Source of the DNA: RI-43 sp033764725
Lineage (GTDB): Bacteria > Pseudomonadota > Alphaproteobacteria > Caulobacterales > Aquidulcibacteraceae
Assembly: GCA_033764725.1 (NCBI GenBank)
Contig: JANRIR010000040.1
Coordinates: 62,001 to 126,000, forward strand
Reading direction: 5' to 3'
DNA: 64,000 nucleotides
A program made the position numbers and the translations under genes. Positions 41,419 to 49,595 of this stretch are shown one piece after another. The notes under the pieces are model-generated. The model made no database searches. It saw only the letters and a list, made by a program, of their open reading frames with translations, and had not been told where the DNA came from. Position 1 is the stretch's first letter; each line of letters begins with the position of its first letter.

Positions 41419-42545
41419 CCGATCGCTTCGCCGCGCATTTCGAGCTGCCGCCGGAAGACGATTCTCCCCAAGTGGCGATGCCGTCGCGCCCGTGGGTGGC
41501 CCCGCTCGGATTCATCGGCGCACTGGCGCTGGGCGGTCTCGTGTTCTGGCAATTGAGCGAGAACCGCACCCGCATGGATGATGCGCGCCTGACCGATCCC
41601 GCGCCTGGATCGCAGCCGATCATGGGCCTCGAAGGCGTGCCCGCGCCCATGGATATTTCCGCATTATTGCAACCAGAGACCGCCGAAGCGGCCAATATGC
41701 CGAACATCCTGGAGCCGACCGTGCCGCCGCCGCCGGCTGCAAGCCCGGCGCCCGATCTGGAGGCCCGGCTGCGTTCGCCGTCGCTGATCGTCGATTTGAG
41801 CGAACCCGGCGCGCCGCCCGCGGCGGGCGTCGCATCCGGCGGACCGGGCGTATCGCCCGGGGCCATCGCACAGGCCGTCGGCGGTCGCGGCGCGGCGAGC
41901 GGCGGGACGCGCTCGGCAGACGAACGTTTCGCCGAGGAGCTGGGCGTCGGGGCGCGCGAAGGCGCCGCGCGTGCGCGGCGCATGGGCGATCAGACCTTCA
42001 CCGTCGTGCAGGGCTCGATGATCCCCGGCGTGCTCGAAACCGCGCTCAATTCCGATCTGCCCGGTTATGTGCGCGCGGTGGTGACGCGCGACGTGCGCGG
42101 CTTCGACGGGCGCGAAGTGCTGGTGCCGCGCGGCAGCCGGCTGATCGGCCAATACCGCGCCGGCGTGGCGATGGGCCAATCGCGCGCCTTCGTGATCTGG
42201 ACGCGCATCATCCGGCCCGACGGCGTCGCCGTCGATCTCGCCTCGCCGGGCACCGACGCGCTCGGCCGCGGCGGCCTCGAAGGCCGCGTCGATCGGCATT
42301 TCCTGCAGCGATTCGGCGGCGCGATCGTGCTGTCGCTGATCTCGGCGGGCGCCTCGGCGGCGACGAGCGACAGCGACACGCAGGTCATCATCGCCTCCAC
42401 GCAAGGCGCCAGCGACATCGCCACCTCCGCGTTGAACCGCGATCTCGACATCGCGCCGACCGTGCGCGTGCCGCAGGGCGCGCCGATCCGCATCTTCGTG
42501 ACCCAAGATCTGGATTTCTCCGTCATCGGCGACGCCGTCGAATGA
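41415..42545 (+). CDS. virB10: VirB10-like core protein
   Basis: Spans the envelope as the inner ring of the core complex. The 376-residue protein has one N-terminal membrane span (about 28-50: PLGFIGALALGGLVFWQLS), a Pro-rich periplasmic linker, and the TrbI/VirB10 C-terminal beta-barrel domain: TVVQGSMIPGVLETALNSDLPG, VPRGSRLIGQYRAGVAMGQSR, and DRHFLQRFGGAIVLSLI. The end RIFVTQDLDFSVI matches the family. It overlaps virB9 and virB11 by four bases each. Confidence 0.94.
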   Translation: MTDRFAAHFELPPEDDSPQVAMPSRPWVAPLGFIGALALGGLVFWQLSENRTRMDDARLTDPAPGSQPIMGLEGVPAPMDISALLQPETAEAANMPNILEPTVPPPPAASPAPDLEARLRSPSLIVDLSEPGAPPAAGVASGGPGVSPGAIAQAVGGRGAASGGTRSADERFAEELGVGAREGAARARRMGDQTFTVVQGSMIPGVLETALNSDLPGYVRAVVTRDVRGFDGREVLVPRGSRLIGQYRAGVAMGQSRAFVIWTRIIRPDGVAVDLASPGTDALGRGGLEGRVDRHFLQRFGGAIVLSLISAGASAATSDSDTQVIIASTQGASDIATSALNRDLDIAPTVRVPQGAPIRIFVTQDLDFSVIGDAVE

Positions 42546-43534
42546 GCGTCGACGGGGTTTATCTGCGCACCTATCTGGCGCCGTTCGCGCCCTGGCTCGA
42601 GCGCAGCGACGTCACCGACATCCTCGTCAACCAGCCCGGCGAAGTGTGGTTCGAAGCCGCCGGGCGCGGCATGCAGCGCGCCGATGCGCCCGACATCACC
42701 GAAACCATGCTGCGCCGCCTTGCGCAGCAGATCGCCGCAGCCTCCAATCAAGGGCTCAATCGCGAGCATCCGCTGCTCGCCGCCACGCTGCCGGGCGGCG
42801 CGCGCGTGCAGATCGTGGGGCCGCCGGCGACGCGCACCCATTTCGCGCTGGCGATCCGCAAGCATGTCGTCAACGACCTGACGCTCGACGATTACGCCGC
42901 TGAAGGCGCTTTCGCGCACACGAAGCGCGCCGACGATGTCGGCGCCGACCCTCTCGACCTCGACCTCGTGCGCGCCCTAGAGCGCGGCGACCATGCGGGC
43001 TTTTTCCGCAAAGCCGTGCGCGGAGGCAAGAACATCGTCATCTCCGGCGGCACCGCGACGGGCAAGACGACGTTCCTCAACGCGCTGTTGAAGGAAATCC
43101 CGCAAACCGACCGCGTGCTCGTGATCGAGGACACGCCGGAGGTGAACCTGCAGCGTCCCAACGCCGTCGGCTTCATTGCGGTCAAGGGCGATCTCGGCGA
43201 GGCGCGCATCGGCGTGGTGGAATTGCTCGAAGCGTCGCTGCGCATGCGGCCCGATCGTTTGCTGGTCGGTGAACTGCGCGGCGCGGAAGCCTTCACCTAT
43301 CTGCGCGCGGTCAATACGGGCCATCCCGGCTCGCTGACCACCGTGCACGCCGACAGCCCGCGCGGCGCGCTCGACCAGATCGCCTTCATGACGCTGCAGG
43401 CCGGCCTCACATTGACGCGTGACGATATTGTGACATACGCGAAATCGGTCATCGACGTGATCGTGCAACTCGCGCGCGTCAACGGCCGTCGCGTGATCAG
43501 CGAGATCGATTTCCGCCCGCGCGGCGGCCGCTGA
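42542..43534 (+). CDS. virB11: VirB11-like traffic ATPase
   Basis: Hexameric AAA+-like secretion ATPase of the VirB11/PilT group. The 330-residue product has an N-terminal domain (SDVTDILVNQPGEVWFE) and C-terminal ATPase with Walker A GGTATGKTT at residues 169-177, VIEDTPEVNL, the Walker B RPDRLLVGELRGAEAF and the His box GHPGSLTTVHADS. It closes the operon; after a 230-bp gap a different set of genes begins. Confidence 0.95.
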   Translation: MSVDGVYLRTYLAPFAPWLERSDVTDILVNQPGEVWFEAAGRGMQRADAPDITETMLRRLAQQIAAASNQGLNREHPLLAATLPGGARVQIVGPPATRTHFALAIRKHVVNDLTLDDYAAEGAFAHTKRADDVGADPLDLDLVRALERGDHAGFFRKAVRGGKNIVISGGTATGKTTFLNALLKEIPQTDRVLVIEDTPEVNLQRPNAVGFIAVKGDLGEARIGVVELLEASLRMRPDRLLVGELRGAEAFTYLRAVNTGHPGSLTTVHADSPRGALDQIAFMTLQAGLTLTRDDIVTYAKSVIDVIVQLARVNGRRVISEIDFRPRGGR

Positions 43535-43763
43535 CCGCAACCCCGCGGACAGCGCCGCCCCCCCCCGCGCGCCAACGGCGTGCGCCCACATCGCGCCGCG
43601 TGAATAATTTGCAATCTTTGAAACAGGCGCCGCTGGCCGAATGCAGCAGGATCGAGCGCGATTGCGCAAGATCGTGCGCTGGAGGATCGGACAGGTCGTG
43701 CGATGCAGGCGGCGTGCGGCGGCGTCGCGAGCGAACGCCGATCAAATCCTTGCGGAGCAGACG
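43535..43763. other. Intergenic gap after the T4SS operon
   Basis: A 229-bp gap with a nine-C run at 43558-43566 and an AT-richer patch near 43600-43620 (GTGAATAATTTGCAATC), which may hold the promoter of the downstream operon. No clear hexamer pair, terminator or small ORF with a ribosome-binding site is seen. Confidence 0.5.
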
Positions 43764-44633
43764 ATGGACCACGCCTTGCCCGGCTTTCAGCACCAGAAGG
43801 CGTTCTCCAACGGCTTGATGCACCACGTCGTCGTCGGCGGAAACGGACCGGCGCTGCTGCTGGTGCATGGCTGGATGGGGTCTTGGTATCATTGGCGCAA
43901 AGTGATGCCGCTTCTGGCGGCGCAACACACCGTGATCGCCGTCGATGCCCGCGGCTACGGCGAGAGCGACAAACCATATGACGGCTATGATGGGCGCACG
44001 CTCGTCGCCGATCTCCGCGGTATCCTGAAGGGCCTGAACATCAGCCGCGCGTTTGTCGCCGGTCATGACATGGGGGCCCTGCCGGCGCTGCTTCTGGCGG
44101 CGGATCATCCCGACGAAGTCACGGGCCTCATTTATATCGATGAGCCGCTGCCAGGCTACAATCTCGACCGTTTCACCGCCTTCACCAAGGAGAACCCGTT
44201 CATCTATTGGTGGTTCGCATTCAACAGCCAGCCGCATCTTCCGGCGCTGATGTGGGAAGGCAAGGAAGACGTTCTCGTCGACTATTTCCTCACCGCGATG
44301 GCCGCCAACCCCGCCGCGATCACCGCGGCAGACAAGGCCGAATATGTGCGCTGTCTGCGCAAGCCGGGCGGCCTGCACGGCTCCTTCGGCTGGTATCGCG
44401 ATGCGTTGAAGACGGCCGATCAGATCGTCGCGGCGACGCGCTCCAAACTCAAGACGCCCGTGCTCGCGCTCAACGGCCAGTTCGGCCATCCCGGCGTGCT
44501 GGAGCAGATGCATCTGGTCGCGGAGACGGTAAGCGGCGAAACGATCCCGTTCTGCGGCCACTTGCTCGCTGAAGAACAGCCCGAGGCGACGGCGCGCGCC
44601 ATCCTCGCCTTCACCGCCCAGCACGCAGCCTGA
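43764..44633 (+). CDS. Alpha/beta hydrolase, epoxide-hydrolase-like
   Basis: Cytoplasmic alpha/beta hydrolase fold enzyme; the 289-residue product has LLLVHGWMGSWYHW (oxyanion hole), DARGYGESDKP, and the nucleophile elbow AGHDMGALP with Asp102 in the nucleophile position, which points to epoxide hydrolases or haloalkane/haloacetate dehalogenases rather than serine esterases. The catalytic His is in FCGHLLAEEQPEA near the C-terminus, a segment almost repeated in the second hydrolase of this operon (46838-48145). The ATG at 43764 starts the conserved region; upstream reading is unsupported. It opens a six-gene run. Confidence 0.85.
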   Translation: MDHALPGFQHQKAFSNGLMHHVVVGGNGPALLLVHGWMGSWYHWRKVMPLLAAQHTVIAVDARGYGESDKPYDGYDGRTLVADLRGILKGLNISRAFVAGHDMGALPALLLAADHPDEVTGLIYIDEPLPGYNLDRFTAFTKENPFIYWWFAFNSQPHLPALMWEGKEDVLVDYFLTAMAANPAAITAADKAEYVRCLRKPGGLHGSFGWYRDALKTADQIVAATRSKLKTPVLALNGQFGHPGVLEQMHLVAETVSGETIPFCGHLLAEEQPEATARAILAFTAQHAA

Positions 44634-44649
44634 TCGTCGCCGCTGCATC

Positions 44650-45528
44650 ATGGACCGCGACATGACCACGACGGATCTCGACCGCCGCGTGCTTTGGGCC
44701 GCCAATGTACGCACGAAATCCTTTGCGGAGCGTATCGCGGCGTGCCGCGCCGGCGCCTTCACGCACATGTCGGTGTTTCCGATCGACTGGAGAAACTGGA
44801 TCGCGTCCGGCATGGTTGCGCGCGACATGCGCGCCATGCTCGCCGACGCGGACGTGCGCATCCTCGCGATTGATCCGTTCGTGCAATGGACGCCGCACTT
44901 TGCAATGCCCGACGGCTATGACGAAGGCTACAAGGCGTTCATCGACGTCTCCGACGAGGATGTCTTCCGCATCGCCGAGGCGCTCGAAGCGGAAGCGATC
45001 AATTGCGTCGAAGGTCTTGGCCAGCCGCATCCGACGGCGGCGCTGATCGACGCGTTCGGCGCCTTCGCCGACCGGGCCGCCAGCCATGGCTTGCGCGTGA
45101 CGCTGGAGTTCATGCCGATCTCATCGATCGCAAGCCTTGCTGACGCCTGGACGATCGTGCGCGCCGTCAATCGCTTCAATGCGGGCCTGTGCTTCGACAC
45201 CTGGCATTTCTACCGCTCCGATCCCGATTTTGCGCTGCTCTCGACCGTGCCGGGCGACGCCATCTTCGAAGTGCAGCTCGCCGACGCGACGCACGCCTTG
45301 CAGGCCGAGACATTGACCGAAGACCTCCTTCACCATCGCCGCCTGCCCGGCGACGGCGAATTCGACATCGCCCGCGTGGCGCAGGCGCTGCAAGCCTTGA
45401 AGGCGTGGCGCTCCGTCGGCCCCGAAGTGTTCGCCGACGCGATGGATGCGCGAGACGCGGAAAGCGCAGGACGCGCATGCAGCGCAGCGCTGGCGCGTTT
45501 CAACCCGACCGTCTTCATCGATTCATGA
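44650..45528 (+). CDS. Sugar phosphate isomerase/epimerase-like TIM-barrel protein
   Basis: Member of the xylose isomerase-like TIM-barrel (AP endonuclease family 2) superfamily. The 292-residue protein has barrel landmarks: AFTHMSVFPID at strand 1, CVEGLGQPHPT, VTLEFMPISSIASL (metal Glu), FDTWHFYRSD (Asp, His) and FEVQLADATHA, with GDGEFDIARV near the end. These Glu, Asp and His residues sit where the divalent metal site normally is. Substrate is unknown: sugar, inosose or hydroxypyruvate type enzymes are all in this superfamily. It starts 16 bp after the hydrolase gene. Confidence 0.8.
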   Translation: MDRDMTTTDLDRRVLWAANVRTKSFAERIAACRAGAFTHMSVFPIDWRNWIASGMVARDMRAMLADADVRILAIDPFVQWTPHFAMPDGYDEGYKAFIDVSDEDVFRIAEALEAEAINCVEGLGQPHPTAALIDAFGAFADRAASHGLRVTLEFMPISSIASLADAWTIVRAVNRFNAGLCFDTWHFYRSDPDFALLSTVPGDAIFEVQLADATHALQAETLTEDLLHHRRLPGDGEFDIARVAQALQALKAWRSVGPEVFADAMDARDAESAGRACSAALARFNPTVFIDS

Positions 45529-45559
45529 AACGGCGACCCATTTATTCATGGAGGGATGC

Positions 45560-46249
45560 ATGAAAGCCTTGTTGACGTCGCTGGCGCTCGCCGCCGTTTT
45601 GGCTGCTGCGCCGACCGCTGCGGAAGCACAGCCGCGCCGCGGCGCGCCGCCCCAGGCTGCGGTGAACTACACCGAAAAACTCACGCGCGAGAACGCCACG
45701 TTCGTCCTCGTCGATTTTCTGACCGGCTTCACTCCCGGCATTCAGACGATCGAGCCCCGTACGTTCCGCGCCAACGCCGCCGCATTCGCGCGCACCTCGC
45801 AAATCTTCAACATGCCCACGATCATGCTGGGCGATGAGGGCGGGTTTCGGGGCAATTTCATGCCGGAGGTCGTTCAATTCACCGGCCATGCGGTGCGCAT
45901 TGAGCGCCACACCGTCAGCGCCTGGGCCGAGCCGCGCTTTCGCGCGGAGATCGAACGGATTGGACGGCGCAAGATCGTGATGGGCGGCCCGTCGATCGAC
46001 ATCTGCACGCTGCAGCTCGCGCTCGACATGCGCGCAGCCGGCTATGAGGTCTATGTCGTGGTCGACGCTTCCGGCAGCGACACGGTGCAAAACGAGACCG
46101 CCGCCATCGAACGCCTGGTCCAGGCCGGGGTCGTGGTGACGAATTGGGGCTCGATCGCCTCCGAGATCATGAGCGATTGGCAATCGCCGGAAGGCGCGGC
46201 TGTCGGCCAATTGTACCAGGACTATTCGGCCTGGGGCCGCCGCTTCTGA
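45560..46249 (+). CDS. Exported YcaC-like cysteine hydrolase
   Basis: Isochorismatase-superfamily protein of the YcaC branch with a signal peptide (LTSLALAAVLAAAPTAAEAQ). The 229-residue product carries the expected Asp52 in FVLVDFLTGF, a Cys149 in PSIDICTLQLALD, and VVVDASGSDTVQNETAAIERLVQAG as in YcaC. At the site where amidases of the superfamily keep a catalytic Lys this protein reads RIERHTVSAWAEP, with Arg-His instead, so the activity may differ. Export is unusual for the family, which is mostly cytosolic. ATG at 45560 follows GGAGGGATG. Confidence 0.8.
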   Translation: MKALLTSLALAAVLAAAPTAAEAQPRRGAPPQAAVNYTEKLTRENATFVLVDFLTGFTPGIQTIEPRTFRANAAAFARTSQIFNMPTIMLGDEGGFRGNFMPEVVQFTGHAVRIERHTVSAWAEPRFRAEIERIGRRKIVMGGPSIDICTLQLALDMRAAGYEVYVVVDASGSDTVQNETAAIERLVQAGVVVTNWGSIASEIMSDWQSPEGAAVGQLYQDYSAWGRRF

Positions 46250-46289
46250 ACCTCTCGGCTTGGCTGCGCGACCTATTGGAGCTTTGAGC

Positions 46290-46838
46290 ATGGTGAAACG
46301 CTGGAAACTTCTGTTCGCTGCGCTCTTCGGCGCATGGGCGATGGCGTCGACAGGCGCGTTGGCGCAAACGCCGGGGGCAGGCGCGTATGCGCATCCAACC
46401 CGCGCGCAAGCCGTGCGCGCAGACGATGCGTTGGCGATCGTCGATGTGATCGCGCGCATGAACGGCGCCATCGATACGAACGATTATCCGCTCTATGCGT
46501 CCCATTACACCACAGACGGCGTGATTGATTCGGGCTTCGGGCCGCCTGTCAGCGGACACGCAGCGATCATCGCCTCGCTCGAAGCGAGCGCGCCGTTCAT
46601 CACCAACAAGCGCCACGCCGCTGCGAACATCGTGCTCAGCCGTCAGGGGCGGGACATCGTCGCGACCTATTACCTGACCGTGTTCGAACGCGCCTCGAGC
46701 GTCAGCGTGGCGGGAACGGCCCTCATCGTCGACGAGTTCCGCAATGTCGATGGCGTATGGCGCGTCGTGCGCCACACCACGCGCATGGATCCAGCCACCA
46801 TCGCGGCGATGATGGCGTCACAACCTGCGGCGAATTGA
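46290..46838 (+). CDS. Exported SnoaL/NTF2-like protein
   Basis: A 182-residue protein with a signal peptide (LLFAALFGAWAMASTGALAQ) and a SnoaL-like cone fold: ADDALAIVDVIARMNGAIDTNDYPLYASHYTTDGVID, PVSGHAAIIASL, then beta strands to VWRVVRHTTRMD. It could bind or convert a small hydrophobic substrate in the periplasm. ATG at 46290 starts the signal peptide. It overlaps the next gene by a single base (TGATG), so both are translated together. Confidence 0.82.
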   Translation: MVKRWKLLFAALFGAWAMASTGALAQTPGAGAYAHPTRAQAVRADDALAIVDVIARMNGAIDTNDYPLYASHYTTDGVIDSGFGPPVSGHAAIIASLEASAPFITNKRHAAANIVLSRQGRDIVATYYLTVFERASSVSVAGTALIVDEFRNVDGVWRVVRHTTRMDPATIAAMMASQPAAN

Positions 46839-48145
46839 TGTCGTTGTTCAAGCACGCGCCATCGCCGCGCGAGGTCGCGCTGGAGGCGTGGCGGCGCAAT
46901 GGCCGCGGCCATGCCGGCGAAAGCTTCGAGCCGTGGTACGCGATGCTGCACGACGACATCGTCGTTTGGATGCCGACAGGCCCGTTTCGCGGCGAGACGC
47001 GCGGGATCGCTGCGGTGCGCGGCATCTATGACGCCATCGCCCAGGCTGCACCGCGATTGGTTTATGAAGAGCCGCTCCGCGTCACGCAGTCGGGCGACAC
47101 CGTGACCATCGAGTTCGACGATCACGGCGCCATCGCCGGCGTAGCCTATCGCAACCGCATCGCGGCGTCCTATGATGTTCGCGGCGACAAGATCGCCGCC
47201 TATCGCGAATATTTCGGCGACATCGACCCTGCGATCATGCGCATGATGAATCCCGACTGGTCGAAACCCGACGCAAGGACCGCAGCAGAGATGACCGACG
47301 CCGCCATTCGCCACCGCACTGTCACTGTCGGGGCCGTCGACCTCCATGTCGCCGAACTCGGTGAGGGGCCGCCAGTCGTGCTCGTTCACGGCTTTCCGCA
47401 GCACTGGCTGATGTGGCGCGGCCTGATGCGCGCGCTCGCTGCAAACGGCTTTCGCGCCATCGCCTATGATCAGCGCGGCATGGGCGGCTCGACGATCACG
47501 CCGGACGGCTACGACAAACGCACCCTCGCGCACGATCTCGCCGGGCTGATGGATGCGCTCGACATACCCGCGGCCAGCATCATCGGCTACGATCATGGCG
47601 GCGGCACGGCCTTGGCGTTCGCCTTCGAACACCCGCAACGCACCACGCGCCTCGCCGTGCTCGAATACGCGCCGCCGGGCTTCGGCTACGAATACGGGCT
47701 GCAGCCCACGCGCAATTGGCAAAGCTGGCAATTGGCGTTCTTCACCCAGCCCGACGTGGCCGTGCAATTCATCATGGGCAAAGAGCGCGACCTGCTCGCC
47801 TGGTATTTCTGGCACTGGAGCGCCAACCCCGACGCGATCGACCAGGCCGATTTCGAAGCCTATGTGCGCCAGCTGCAAAAGCCGGGCGCCCTGCGCGGCG
47901 GCTTTTCGCATTTCGCCGCCGTGTTCGACGATACCGAGCTGTTCAAAGCCTATGCCGCGACCAAAATCGCCGCGCCCGTTCTCGCGATCGGCGGCGCGCG
48001 GGCGGCGGCCAGCTTCGTCGAAACTGCGATGCGCGCGCTTGCGACCGACGTCGAGGGCCATATCGTTGCGGATTGCGGCCATTGGATCGCCGACGAGCAG
48101 CCCGAGGCGCTCGCTGCGCTGGTTCTGGCCTTTCTCAAGCGATGA
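46838..48145 (+). CDS. SnoaL-like / alpha-beta hydrolase fusion protein
   Basis: A 435-residue two-domain enzyme. Residues about 1-140 form a SnoaL/NTF2-like domain (ALEAWRRNGRGHAGESFEPWYAMLHDDIVVW, GPFRGETRGIAAVRGIYDAI, DKIAAYREYFGDIDPAI). Residues about 155-435 form an alpha/beta hydrolase with VVLVHGFPQHWLMWRG, YDQRGMGGST, nucleophile elbow GYDHGGGTAL (Asp252) and CGHWIADEQPEAL with the catalytic His. HGFPQHW and the Asp nucleophile suit epoxide hydrolase or fluoroacetate-dehalogenase-like chemistry. The start is fixed by the TGATG overlap with the preceding SnoaL gene. The two domains are in one reading frame with no stop, so the fusion is real in this sequence. Confidence 0.85.
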   Translation: MSLFKHAPSPREVALEAWRRNGRGHAGESFEPWYAMLHDDIVVWMPTGPFRGETRGIAAVRGIYDAIAQAAPRLVYEEPLRVTQSGDTVTIEFDDHGAIAGVAYRNRIAASYDVRGDKIAAYREYFGDIDPAIMRMMNPDWSKPDARTAAEMTDAAIRHRTVTVGAVDLHVAELGEGPPVVLVHGFPQHWLMWRGLMRALAANGFRAIAYDQRGMGGSTITPDGYDKRTLAHDLAGLMDALDIPAASIIGYDHGGGTALAFAFEHPQRTTRLAVLEYAPPGFGYEYGLQPTRNWQSWQLAFFTQPDVAVQFIMGKERDLLAWYFWHWSANPDAIDQADFEAYVRQLQKPGALRGGFSHFAAVFDDTELFKAYAATKIAAPVLAIGGARAAASFVETAMRALATDVEGHIVADCGHWIADEQPEALAALVLAFLKR

Positions 48146-49410
48146 AAAGCTGCGCCGCGCTTGCGGGTCTTTTGCTTTTTGCGCAGGGGGCGGCCTCTGC
48201 GCAGGAAGGCGCGCCCAATGACGAGCGCGTGCGCTTCGAACTCGATGCGCGACTGCGCTATGAAGTCTACGACCGCACCGCCTTCGGCCGCGGTCCGCAG
48301 GACGACGACGGCTATCTGCTGTGGCGCATTGCACCAAGCGTGTCGGCGCAACTGACGCCGGACCTGCGATTCGAGGGCCAGCTGTTCGCCGCCGACATCG
48401 AGGGCCGCGCCGGCGGCGCCCGGCCGGCCGACCGCAATGATTTCGATCTTACGCAAGCATATATCGATTGGACGCTTGGCGACGAGCGCGCCGTGCAGCT
48501 CCGCTTCGGACGCCAGGAGATTGCGCTGGGATCGGGCCGCCTCCTGGCCGCCAATGACGGCGCGAATGTGCGTCGCCGCTTCGATGGGTTGCTCGCCACG
48601 TATCGGCGCGCGGATTGGACGGTGTTTGGCGTGACGTCCGGCCTCGTCGATGTGCGCCCCGGCGTGTTCGACGACACCAGCACGCTCGACCGCGCCATGA
48701 CCGGCGGCGGCGTCGTGCGCAATCTCGGACAACCCAATCTCGAAGCGCTCTACGCCATGCATGCGCGCCGCCCTGAAGCGCTGTTCGGCTCGCCACGCGG
48801 CGCGCAAGAGCGTTACACCATCGGCGCGCGCATCCTGCGCGGCGACGCCCGCGGCCAAGTCGAGGTGGAAGCCATCGCCCAGAGCGGCGAAGCGGCCGGC
48901 CTCGATGTCTCGGCATGGGCGCTGGGCGCCGACGCCGACCGCCGCTTCGCCATCGGCGGCTTCACCGGCGAGGCGTCGGTGCGTTTCGCCGTCGCCAGCG
49001 GCGATGAAAACCCCAACGACGACACGCTCGGCGGGTTCGATCCGTTGTTTCCCAATCCCGTCTATGCGGGCTCCATCCCCCTCCTGGCGCCGACCAACGT
49101 CATCGCGCTCAACCCCGGCGTCGCGCTGATGCGGGACGGCGCGCGCATCGGGCTCGACGTCGCATTCCTGCGCCGAACCTCCGACGACGACGCGGTCTAT
49201 GCGTTTTCCGGCGCGCGCGCGGGGCCTGCGCGCGGGGCGGCCGATTCCATCGGCGCCTTATGGTCGCTGACGCTGGCGCAGCCTTTGCGCGAGGGCGTGA
49301 CGCTGCAAGCCACCGCCTCGCGCTTCGAGGCGGACGGCTATTTCGGCGCAGAGAAGGCCGATGCGACGGCCCTGTTCGTCAATCTGCTGTTCACAACGCG
49401 CCGCAACTGA
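48142..49410 (+). CDS. Alginate export (AlgE-like) family porin
   Basis: Outer-membrane beta-barrel of the alginate-export superfamily, which also serves as a specific porin in many catabolic operons. The 422-residue protein has a signal peptide (CAALAGLLLFAQGAASAQ) and the family features ARLRYEVYDR, LLWRIAPSVSAQLTPDLRFE, FDLTQAYIDWTLGDERAVQLRFGRQEIALGSGRLL and DGLLATYRRADW. The ATG at 48142 overlaps the preceding stop (ATGA). Its presence suggests that the substrate of this operon enters through the outer membrane by this porin. The terminal residue is not aromatic, which is unusual for a barrel. Confidence 0.8.
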   Translation: MKSCAALAGLLLFAQGAASAQEGAPNDERVRFELDARLRYEVYDRTAFGRGPQDDDGYLLWRIAPSVSAQLTPDLRFEGQLFAADIEGRAGGARPADRNDFDLTQAYIDWTLGDERAVQLRFGRQEIALGSGRLLAANDGANVRRRFDGLLATYRRADWTVFGVTSGLVDVRPGVFDDTSTLDRAMTGGGVVRNLGQPNLEALYAMHARRPEALFGSPRGAQERYTIGARILRGDARGQVEVEAIAQSGEAAGLDVSAWALGADADRRFAIGGFTGEASVRFAVASGDENPNDDTLGGFDPLFPNPVYAGSIPLLAPTNVIALNPGVALMRDGARIGLDVAFLRRTSDDDAVYAFSGARAGPARGAADSIGALWSLTLAQPLREGVTLQATASRFEADGYFGAEKADATALFVNLLFTTRRN

Positions 49411-49486
49411 CGCCGCGGCCGCCGGGCTGCGCGCCATTCCCCATTTAAGCGAATGTGAGCTTTCGGCGTGTCCGTGCTTGGGCAAT

Positions 49487-49524
49487 TGACACCGGTAGCA
49501 TTTCGGACTTTGTTACCGGTGTCA
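49487..49524. promoter_or_regulatory. Paired LacI-type operators of the pectin locus
   Basis: Two 14-bp imperfect palindromes TGACACCGGTAGCA (49487-49500) and TGTTACCGGTGTCA (49511-49524), centres 24 bp apart, about 72 bp before the receptor start. Both have the pattern TGnnACCGGTnnCA around a central CG. A TTGACA hexamer at 49486-49491 overlaps the first site, so binding should block the promoter. Confidence 0.75.
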
Positions 49525-49595
49525 GAGGCCCATGCCGCCATCATGGGCCTTGAGCGACGCACGCAAGCCCGAAGATACGGGACGGGGAGGATCAC

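Noticed and set aside
34997..43534. T4SS operon as an integrated conjugative element
   Set aside because: No integrase, relaxase, att-like repeats, tRNA target or change in base composition is seen at the borders.
43558..43566. Run of nine C as a phase-variable switch
   Set aside because: It lies after the virB11 stop and well before the next start, with no ORF or promoter spacing that it would alter.
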